This document shows, piece by piece, positions 40,290 through 46,198 of a stretch of DNA of 46,198 nucleotides. Every line of letters starts with the position of its first letter. Position 1 is the first letter of the stretch. Where the stretch lies: assembly GCA_020638855.1 (NCBI GenBank), contig JACKHT010000018.1:1-46198 (forward strand), in the 5' to 3' direction. The DNA comes from Planctomycetota bacterium (GTDB lineage: Bacteria; Planctomycetota; UBA1135; GCA-002686595). Both the position numbers and the translations under genes were made by a program. Under the pieces are notes generated by a model that was not told the origin of the DNA, searched no databases, and saw only the letters and a list, made by a program, of their open reading frames with translations.

Positions 40290-42965
40290 CTAGGGCTGGG
40301 ACCGGCTCTTGATCCGCGATTTGTTCAACAGGTAGACCAGCGAAGTGGAGTACTCGTTTCGTAGGCGTTGGTAGATCGCGGCTGCCTCAGCCTGCTTGCC
40401 CTCGCCGAACAAGCGGTCGGCCTGGTCGAGCAAGGTCTGGGGGTTTTCCGCGCCGGCCTTGTTTTCTGATCCCCCGAGCAACCCCCCGAGTTGCTTGCCG
40501 ATCCGATCCTTCAACTGGTCCTCAAGCTTGCCTTGTGCGTCCTGCAGTTGGTCCTTGGCTTGCTTTTCCAACGCTTTGCGGGCGAGTCCCTGAAGCGTTC
40601 CAGCGACGTCCACTTTGGGGCGCTCGACGGTCCCTCCGATCGGCAAGCGAATCGCTTCGCCAACCAATCCCTTCAAGAAGCTGTGCTTTTGGACCAAGGC
40701 CTCGGTGATCGGGACTTGCCAGACCAAATCCAGCGTGCGGTCGATGCCGACGGAACCTTCGAACTGGGTGGGGGCCCCTTGGATCGTCCAAGTCCAGGGT
40801 TGGGCATAGGTCAAGCGACCCGCTGCAATGGTGAATTCGATCGGCTGCAACCGGATCGGCGTTTGCGGGGACTGCCCCAAGAGCGACATCAAGTCGCCGA
40901 TCAAAGGCGAATTGGCGAAGGACGCTTCGAGCAGTTGGACCCGGCCGGTTCCCGACAAGGGGCTCCAATCGGTCGAAGCGAAGTCGCCTTCGAGCCAAGC
41001 CTTAGGCAACGGCTTGGCGTAGGTCAGATCGAACTGTGCTGAAAGCAACCCGTTCAAGTCGCCAGCTCGTGTGGCGTCCATCGCTTGGAAGGCGGGATGC
41101 AAGAGCGAGAGCATCGAGCTCACCTTGGGATTGGTCTGCATGCCCTCGACTTGGATTTGGATATGTGAGGGATCGGCCGTTTCGCCTTCCACCCCGTCCA
41201 AAGTCCAATTCGACTTCAAGGTGATCTGTCCGCCGTTGGTGACGAAATGCCCGCCCGCCAGCAAGGAAGATCCCTGGTTCTCGAGGTCCAACGAGCCCGA
41301 GGTGGTGAAGCCCTGGTCGACGTACTGGCCCAGCCCGATCGTCGCTTTGCCTTGTAGACCTTGGAGGAGTTCCAGCGGATCCACGTCGGCCAAACGACCC
41401 TCGAATTGCCAGTCGATGGCGCGCGGCTCTTGGCCGGACAGTTGTCCCGGGAGCATGGGGCCCAGCAATTCGGCCAAGCGATCCGGGATGTAGGTGAAAT
41501 GCCCGCGCAAGCCGCGCAGCTCGAGGGTCTCGCCGGTGCTCTGATCGGGCCTGGGTGTGGTCCAATGCAAACCGCCGGAGAGTTCGCCTTGCAGCACCTG
41601 GCTCTGCAATTGCACGCTCTCAAGCTGCACGGTCTGCGCCTGGCGATCGAGTTTCAGGTTCCAATTCAGTTGCAGGTTGGGGTCGTCGACAGCCAAAGGC
41701 TGCGAACCGACCTCCCCCGTGTGGGCTTGAAAGTGCAAATCGGTGACACCCAACTGACCCGTGAATTGCAATTGTCCCGCTTGGCCTTGAACGTGGAAAT
41801 CGCTGGCTAGGGCGCCACCCAGCGCCAAGTCTTGGAGCGCCAGCAAAGGCTCCAAATCCGCCTGCATGCGCTCGAGGCGCGAGGCGATGCGACCGGTGAG
41901 GTTCGCCTGCAATTGCTCGGGATCGTCGCCCATCCAGGCATCGCCCGCAACGTCGACATGGGCCGTGGGGGAGGCGTACACGAGCTCTTGAATCTCCATG
42001 GCCCAGCCTTCGTTCTCCTGGTGCAAGCTCAGATTCAGCTTCAAGTCGGCGCTCTGCTCCAAGTTCCGTGGGGCCGTTCCAGCCGCTTCTTGGGGCATGG
42101 GCCATGTGCCCGAAAAATGGACTTGCCCTTGCGCGTGCATTTGGCTGTTCGGCTCAAGCCGCAGTTCGAGCGCGCCCTGGATGGTTCCCTCCGGTCCAGG
42201 GACCCCAGGATCCTGCAGCGCGCTCCAAGCATCGCTGCGCAGATCCTGCAAAGACAATTCCCAATTGCCCGCGAGCCCCTCAACCGAGCCGTCGTCGGGC
42301 ACGTGGAGCGTGCCGTCCAACGTGATCACGGGCCGTGATCCGCCTTCGGCCGTGGGGACCGACACCTGCGCATGCAATTGCGCGGGGGCCGTGCGATCGG
42401 GCCAGTCGAGCTTGCCTTCCAAGTGCGTGAAGCGGCTTTCACCGCCCTTGCCATGCAGCACGAGCGTCCCGTCGTTCCAAACGAAGTGCGCTTGGACATC
42501 GGGCAAAGTGCCCGATTGGGAGGACTCGGACGGCGGGCTTGGAGCCTTGGAGGAGTCGGGCTTTGGCGTCCAGTTCCAAGAGCCATCCGCATCTTGCCGC
42601 AAGTGCAACTCGAATCCGCTGAGTTCGCCTTGTACCTCGTAGCGCCCCCGCAACGCCGACCAAGGGGCGATGCTGGCTTGCAACGAATCAACCCGTAGCA
42701 TCGATTCCCCTTTGGAATCGCTGAGTGCGAGGTCGGCCACTTCCAGCTGCCCACCCCAGCCGAAGGAAAAGGATCCAAGCGTGGATTGTCCACCGAAGGT
42801 CTCGCCCAGGGCGGCGCGCACCTTCTTGCTTACGATCGGGCCGATCCAGCGCGGCGCCAAAGCAATGGCAACGCCCAAGACCACGAAGCCAGCGAGCAGC
42901 CACTTCGCAAGCCGATGCCGGCGCGGAGCTCTGGGGGGCGGGGAGTCTTGCGGGGTGGCCTGCAT
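40290..42965 (-). CDS. AsmA-like envelope protein
   Basis: An 891-residue protein with one N-terminal membrane anchor (WLLAGFVVLGVAIALAPRWI, about residues 22-41). A long beta-rich region follows with repeated AsmA/DUF748-type units: QLEVADLALSDSKGESMLRV, GELSGFELHLRQDADGSWNW, and later GGTVERPKVDVAGTLQGLA. These proteins lie mostly in the periplasm and, in studied relatives, move phospholipid between membranes. The last 80 residues are a Gln/Lys-rich helical segment and a TPR-like unit (LFGEGKQAEAAAIYQRLRNE), an unusual ending. No ribosome site is clear; a TAGTTG lies 7 bases before the ATG. Confidence 0.72.
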   Translation of the reverse strand: MQATPQDSPPPRAPRRHRLAKWLLAGFVVLGVAIALAPRWIGPIVSKKVRAALGETFGGQSTLGSFSFGWGGQLEVADLALSDSKGESMLRVDSLQASIAPWSALRGRYEVQGELSGFELHLRQDADGSWNWTPKPDSSKAPSPPSESSQSGTLPDVQAHFVWNDGTLVLHGKGGESRFTHLEGKLDWPDRTAPAQLHAQVSVPTAEGGSRPVITLDGTLHVPDDGSVEGLAGNWELSLQDLRSDAWSALQDPGVPGPEGTIQGALELRLEPNSQMHAQGQVHFSGTWPMPQEAAGTAPRNLEQSADLKLNLSLHQENEGWAMEIQELVYASPTAHVDVAGDAWMGDDPEQLQANLTGRIASRLERMQADLEPLLALQDLALGGALASDFHVQGQAGQLQFTGQLGVTDLHFQAHTGEVGSQPLAVDDPNLQLNWNLKLDRQAQTVQLESVQLQSQVLQGELSGGLHWTTPRPDQSTGETLELRGLRGHFTYIPDRLAELLGPMLPGQLSGQEPRAIDWQFEGRLADVDPLELLQGLQGKATIGLGQYVDQGFTTSGSLDLENQGSSLLAGGHFVTNGGQITLKSNWTLDGVEGETADPSHIQIQVEGMQTNPKVSSMLSLLHPAFQAMDATRAGDLNGLLSAQFDLTYAKPLPKAWLEGDFASTDWSPLSGTGRVQLLEASFANSPLIGDLMSLLGQSPQTPIRLQPIEFTIAAGRLTYAQPWTWTIQGAPTQFEGSVGIDRTLDLVWQVPITEALVQKHSFLKGLVGEAIRLPIGGTVERPKVDVAGTLQGLARKALEKQAKDQLQDAQGKLEDQLKDRIGKQLGGLLGGSENKAGAENPQTLLDQADRLFGEGKQAEAAAIYQRLRNEYSTSLVYLLNKSRIKSRSQP

Positions 42966-43004
42966 GACTCCACAACTAGCACATGCTAGCCCCGCTTGCG
43001 AATG

Positions 43005-43799
43005 TTAGGCCTGGACGGGCTCGGGGATCGCTTCGGGGTGGGTAAGTCCCAAGGCACCGGCGCGCTCGCCAAAGAGCTTCAACGCTTCGTCCATTTCCGG
43101 CCCCAGGCGGTACACGCATTCGCGTCCCAGGTAGTCCTCGCAGACCTTGGCCGGCAGGTTCCATGTGCGCGCGGCCTGACCCGCCAATTGCCCGATCGCC
43201 GCCCGACCGCGCTCATGGGCCCTTTCCAAGCGGGCGCGGTGCGGAGCGATGTCCACACCGGGGCGTACGATCCATGCGGCAAAAACGAATGGCAAGCCGG
43301 TGGTTCGGGTCCAGGCATCCGAAGGATTGAACACCTGGGTCCCGCCGGCGTGGAAGTCGCGCAAGGCGCGGTCCCCAATCGACAGCCAAGCGCTGCTGGC
43401 CAGCTTGCGGTGGTCTTCCCCTAACGCCGGGAACAGGTATTCGGGGGGGCCATCGGGGCGGTCCGCCAACAGGATCTGGACCAGGGCTTGCGAAGTTCGG
43501 CTGGCTGGATCCATGGCCACCGATTCGACCTCGTCTAGGGGACGCCGCAAGAATACCTGGACGCTGGAAACCACCCCACGGCCGCCCACGCACAGGCCGG
43601 GGAGGTAGGAGTAGCCAGGCATGCGAAACAGTTCGATCGAACTGACCAAGGCCACGTCGAGCCGCCCTTCGCGCAGGCCTTCCACCAAGCGCGCAGGAAC
43701 TTCCTTGGAAAACCGCACTTCCGGATCGTTTTCGAGGCCGTAGTCGAGCGGGCGACCGACCAAGTAGGGAACCGAACCAACGCGCAGCATTTCCGTCAT
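43005..43799 (-). CDS. mqnA: Chorismate dehydratase MqnA (futalosine menaquinone pathway)
   Basis: A 264-residue MqnA. Family motifs are present: RVGSVPYLVGRPLDYGL, PARLVEGLREGRLDVALVSS followed by IELFRMPGYSYLPGLCVGG, GVVSSVQVFLRRPLDEVES, and AMDPASRTSQALVQILL, which lines the substrate pocket. It removes water from chorismate to make 3-enolpyruvyl-benzoate, the first step toward futalosine and menaquinone. The other mqn genes are not in this window. I chose the ATG at 43799 (MTEMLRVGS); an ATG three codons later is possible. A TACACT element 8 bases upstream and the lack of a ribosome site suggest a leaderless start. It is divergent from the CopD-like gene. Confidence 0.88.
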   Translation of the reverse strand: MTEMLRVGSVPYLVGRPLDYGLENDPEVRFSKEVPARLVEGLREGRLDVALVSSIELFRMPGYSYLPGLCVGGRGVVSSVQVFLRRPLDEVESVAMDPASRTSQALVQILLADRPDGPPEYLFPALGEDHRKLASSAWLSIGDRALRDFHAGGTQVFNPSDAWTRTTGLPFVFAAWIVRPGVDIAPHRARLERAHERGRAAIGQLAGQAARTWNLPAKVCEDYLGRECVYRLGPEMDEALKLFGERAGALGLTHPEAIPEPVQA

Positions 43800-43807
43800 A
43801 GCCGGTG

Positions 43808-43813
43808 AGTGTA
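43808..43813 (-). promoter_or_regulatory. -10-like element TACACT before mqnA
   Basis: On the minus strand TACACT ends 8 bases before the mqnA ATG at 43799. No convincing -35 is visible. It fits the leaderless pattern. Confidence 0.35.
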
Positions 43814-43878
43814 AGCCCCCTGCGGCCCCGCATAGAAGGGGGCAAATCATTTTGTGGCCTCCCGGATGCGGGGATTGC

Positions 43879-43884
43879 TAGGCT
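43879..43884 (+). promoter_or_regulatory. -10-like element TAGGCT before CopD-like gene
   Basis: TAGGCT ends 6 bases before the ATG at 43891, with no Shine-Dalgarno sequence. Together with the divergent TACACT at 43808 it leaves a core promoter gap of only 65 bases. Confidence 0.35.
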
Positions 43885-43890
43885 TGGGTC

Positions 43891-44346
43891 ATGGTGTTCT
43901 GGATTGGTCTGCACATTCTCGCAGCCACCCTATGGGTCGGTGGCATGATGTTTGTTCACTTGGCCCTGCGGCCAACCCTGACCGAAGTCCTCGAGCCGCC
44001 CCAGCGCTTGGCGGTTTGGTTGGGGGTCTTGAACCGCTTCTTTCCCCGGGTTTGGTGGAGCATCTTGCTCCTGCATGTGTCCGGCATGTGGGTCCTGTTG
44101 GGCGTGATGGGGGGGATGGCGCAGGCGCGCTTGCATGTGCACTTGATGCTCGGCATCGCGTGGGTGATGACCGGGATCTTTGCCTATCTGTACTTTGGCC
44201 CCTTCCAAAAGCTGCGCACCGCCGTGGCCCAACAGGACTGGCCCACCGGTGGGGCCCAGATGGGGCGCTTGCGCACCTGGGTGACCACCAACTTGGTGCT
44301 GGGCACCTTGGTGATGGTGATCGGGGCCACCGGCCGCTACTGGTAG
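43891..44346 (+). CDS. CopD-like four-helix membrane protein
   Basis: A 151-residue protein with four hydrophobic segments: FWIGLHILAATLWVGGMMFV, a second within VWWSILLLHVSGMWVLLGVM, a third within HLMLGIAWVMTGIFAYLYF, and a last near TTNLVLGTLVMVIGAT. Conserved His and Trp residues fall in the first helices (LHILAATLWVGGMMFVHLAL). This resembles CopD-family or small cytochrome-like integral proteins (DUF2269/DUF4149-like), where His residues may bind heme or copper. The function is inferred from this pattern only. It stands alone between mqnA (divergent) and the FG-GAP gene. Confidence 0.65.
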   Translation: MVFWIGLHILAATLWVGGMMFVHLALRPTLTEVLEPPQRLAVWLGVLNRFFPRVWWSILLLHVSGMWVLLGVMGGMAQARLHVHLMLGIAWVMTGIFAYLYFGPFQKLRTAVAQQDWPTGGAQMGRLRTWVTTNLVLGTLVMVIGATGRYW

Positions 44347-44439
44347 GTTTTTGGCGGTTCGCCCGTCACCGACAGCCGTTCGCGCAGTCTGTAGTGGGGC
44401 ACTAGGAATCCACGGTGGATTCGTTGCCCCGGAGGTTGC

Positions 44440-45969
44440 ATGGGATGGATTTGGCTAGGTCTGTTGTGGGTGGCGAGTTGGCAGGGAACGACGACGTGGT
44501 GGGATCCCGAAGTCCCCGACCCGTTGGCCCTCGGCGAGAGCACCGGATTCGGGTCCAGCATGGTCTTGGCGGGTTCCAGTTTGATCGTGGGGGCTCCTAG
44601 GTCGTTTCGCGATGGGGAGCGGGGTGGTGCGCTGTGGACCGCGCCCTTGCAAGCGCTGCCGCGGGTCGTACCCCTTACTGGCTTGCCGGGACAAGCTTGG
44701 TTCTCGTTGGGCTACGACCTGGCCTGGCAGCCCGGACGATCGACCCTCGCGCTGGGGGCACCCTTGGCTCCCAATGACGGCCTGAATCCGGGGTGGGTGT
44801 ACTTGGCCGAAGCGACGAACTCGAGCGTGTCCAGCCTCGTAGGCGTGCAAACGCTAGTACCCGTTGCCACCTCCGCGGGCGCCGGATTTGGTTCGGCCCT
44901 GGCTTGGTCGGGGGAGGAGCTTTGGGTGGGAGCGCCCTTTGCGGCCCATGCCCCCGGACAACCCCGAATCGGCTACGTGGCCCGCTATTCGCGGGGAACG
45001 CTGGGCTGGCGGGAAACAGCCCGTATCTATGCGCCGTTGCTCGGTGATGTTCTGCGGTTTGGCGAAGCGTTGCAGAGTGGGTCGGGTTGGCTGGTGATCG
45101 GGGCGCCGGGCACCCCGCAAGGCGGGGCCGTTTGCATTTGGTCCCTCGCAGCGGTCGATGGCCCCCCCGAGCAGGTTCTGGTCCTGCCAGGCGCGGGAGC
45201 GAGCGGAGCCGAGTTCGGCCGCTCCTTGGTGCTCGCCGAAGATGGTTTGCAACTCTTTGTGGGAGCCCCCTCGCTGGGAGTCGGCGGAGAAGTGCATGCT
45301 TTCCGAAGGTCGCCGGGAGGAGCCTTCCGGCTTGCCGCCATTCTGCGTGCACCCGAGTTGGGGATCCACGCACGCTTTGGCGCGCGCTTGGCTTGGGATC
45401 GTGGAGTGCTCTGGGTCGGGGCGCCCGGCGCGAACGGGACCCTGGGCTCGTCGGGTGCGATAGGCTCGACGGGTGCGGTGATGGCCTTTCCGCGTGTTCG
45501 GGCCCAACCTAGCTTGGCCCAGACGTGGAATGGAACCGCAGAAGATCAAGGGCTTGGGGGCGGGTTGCTCGCCCATGGGGGGGGATGCTTCCTCGCTTCC
45601 GCGGGGCATGGGGTGGTCACCTTCCGCGACGCTCCCAAAGGACGCATCGATTGGGTGTTGGCACCTGCCAGTGGGGGTGGCGTTCATTCCAGCGGAGTTC
45701 GCCTCGACTGGCTTCGAGCGAGCGATGGATCGGGCAGCATGGTGGCGGTGATCGATGGCTTGATTCCGCACGAGACGGGCATCTGGAAGTGGGTTCCCAA
45801 AGCCGGTGGAACGTCGGTCGACCTAGCGGGTGTGGAAGGAAGCTTCCAAGCTGAATCCACCGGGGCAGCGAGGGTGGCCTGGAACGACCCGCACCCAACG
45901 GAGGGGGGCCATTTCTGGGTTCTCCGTTCGGGGCACCCTGCCACGGTGTTTGATGTACGGTTTCTGTAA
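44440..45969 (+). CDS. FG-GAP repeat beta-propeller protein, secreted
   Basis: A 509-residue protein starting at an ATG with GGAGG 5 bases upstream, one of the few clear ribosome sites before a lone gene here. The N-terminus (MGWIWLGLLWVASWQG) acts as a signal. Six or more FG-GAP-type repeats follow: GFGSSMVLAGSSLIVGAP, FSLGYDLAWQPGRSTLALGA, GFGSALAWSGEELWVGAP, RFGEALQSGSGWLVIGAP, EFGRSLVLAEDGLQLFVGAP and RFGARLAWDRGVLWVGAP. These form an integrin-like beta-propeller used for binding at the cell surface. The usual Ca-binding DxDGxxD motif is weak or missing. The last 150 residues are a separate beta-rich region with no recognised family. Confidence 0.78.
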   Translation: MGWIWLGLLWVASWQGTTTWWDPEVPDPLALGESTGFGSSMVLAGSSLIVGAPRSFRDGERGGALWTAPLQALPRVVPLTGLPGQAWFSLGYDLAWQPGRSTLALGAPLAPNDGLNPGWVYLAEATNSSVSSLVGVQTLVPVATSAGAGFGSALAWSGEELWVGAPFAAHAPGQPRIGYVARYSRGTLGWRETARIYAPLLGDVLRFGEALQSGSGWLVIGAPGTPQGGAVCIWSLAAVDGPPEQVLVLPGAGASGAEFGRSLVLAEDGLQLFVGAPSLGVGGEVHAFRRSPGGAFRLAAILRAPELGIHARFGARLAWDRGVLWVGAPGANGTLGSSGAIGSTGAVMAFPRVRAQPSLAQTWNGTAEDQGLGGGLLAHGGGCFLASAGHGVVTFRDAPKGRIDWVLAPASGGGVHSSGVRLDWLRASDGSGSMVAVIDGLIPHETGIWKWVPKAGGTSVDLAGVEGSFQAESTGAARVAWNDPHPTEGGHFWVLRSGHPATVFDVRFL

Positions 45970-46036
45970 GCCATGCCCGGGTTGGGTCCGGGCCTGGATT
46001 CCACCGCGTACCACACCGAACCTTCGGGAAATCCCT

Positions 46037-46042
46037 TATACT
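46037..46042 (+). promoter_or_regulatory. -10-like element TATACT upstream of right-edge gene
   Basis: TATACT (5 of 6 match) lies 71 bases before the ATG at 46114, implying a leader of about 65 bases, unlike the leaderless starts elsewhere. The leader holds a GGGCCC...GGGGCCC stretch that could fold. Confidence 0.35.
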
Positions 46043-46113
46043 GAGGGGAAGCCTTGGACGATCCGAGGCATACCGGGCCCGGAGGGGCCCACCGTCCGAA
46101 CTGGAACACCACG

Positions 46114-46198
46114 ATGATTCGCAACACCTTGCTCTCGTTGGCCGCCTTGACGCTGTTCGCGGCCCCCTCGTTTGGGGCCCAAGCCTCTTCTTGCTGCC
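46114..46198 (+). CDS. Partial CDS at right edge, signal-peptide start
   Basis: An ATG opens a frame that runs off the window after 28 codons: MIRNTLLSLAALTLFAAPSF followed by GAQASSCC. This is a typical signal peptide with an Ala-x-Ala-like cleavage site, so the product is exported. Two Cys residues follow the cleavage site. The rest of the gene is outside the window. Confidence 0.55.
   Translation, partial: MIRNTLLSLAALTLFAAPSFGAQASSCC

Noticed and set aside
1..46198. CRISPR arrays, tRNA or rRNA genes, insertion sequences or prophage
   Set aside because: I saw no regularly spaced repeats, no tRNA-like cloverleaf in the gaps and no transposase or phage proteins.

Overview
The window is 46 kb of GC-rich bacterial chromosome, densely coded, with no gene-free stretch longer than 300 bases and no rRNA, tRNA, CRISPR array, transposase or phage gene that I could recognise. 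The gene set points to a free-living bacterium with a Gram-negative type envelope: several lipobox lipoproteins, AsmA-like and FabZ-like proteins, a KdkA/InaA-type kinase, and MqnA of the futalosine menaquinone route. An FG-GAP propeller protein, a kinase-ATPase-TPR regulator, an AlkP-type phosphohydrolase and a bacterial DNA topoisomerase VI fit best with Planctomycetota. That assignment is inference from gene content, not a phylogenetic result.

Layout. 1-9.2 kb: a partial gene at the left edge, an arylsulfotransferase-like lipoprotein, a P-loop ATPase, a coiled-coil protein, a FabZ-like hotdog enzyme, a MATE transporter overlapping a membrane-anchored carboxypeptidase-regulatory-like protein, and a divergent AlkP-superfamily phosphohydrolase overlapping a rhodanese. 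9.2-13.2 kb: a palindromic GATCC-rich repeat, a small protein, a dicarboxylate/amino-acid symporter carrying a PDZ-like insert, then a KptA-type RNA 2'-phosphotransferase with a long disordered tail followed by a KdkA-like kinase. 13.2-21 kb (minus strand): nusA-infB-rbfA and, six bases after rbfA, a 1157-residue Ser/Thr kinase-ATPase-TPR protein. 21.3-26 kb: a sigma-54-activator-like protein with an apparently dead ATPase, translationally coupled to a large secreted TPR protein, then a secreted thioredoxin. 26-31.4 kb (minus): PEP synthase and a YcbZ-type Lon-related protease. 31.5-39.1 kb: a small membrane protein, a DUF1579 lipoprotein, topoisomerase VI (top6B then top6A) and a Pla-1/VolA-like lipoprotein lipase. 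39.2-46.2 kb: a CtlX-type amidinohydrolase, an AsmA-like protein, MqnA, a CopD-like membrane protein, an FG-GAP protein and the start of another secreted protein.

Regulation. Several genes that begin transcription units have a TAnnnT hexamer 5-8 bases before the start codon and no Shine-Dalgarno sequence, which suggests leaderless mRNAs. Genes inside operons more often have a purine-rich ribosome site or overlap the gene before. Strong hairpin terminators sit in the convergent gaps at 26.0 and 32.2 kb and after the lipase gene at 36.8 kb.

The most unusual items are the Walker-dead sigma-54 activator paired with a TPR protein, the PDZ insert in the symporter, the bacterial topoisomerase VI pair with charged tails and a G-quadruplex-prone spacer, the KptA homologue that lacks its HGT motif, and the kinase in the nusA operon.
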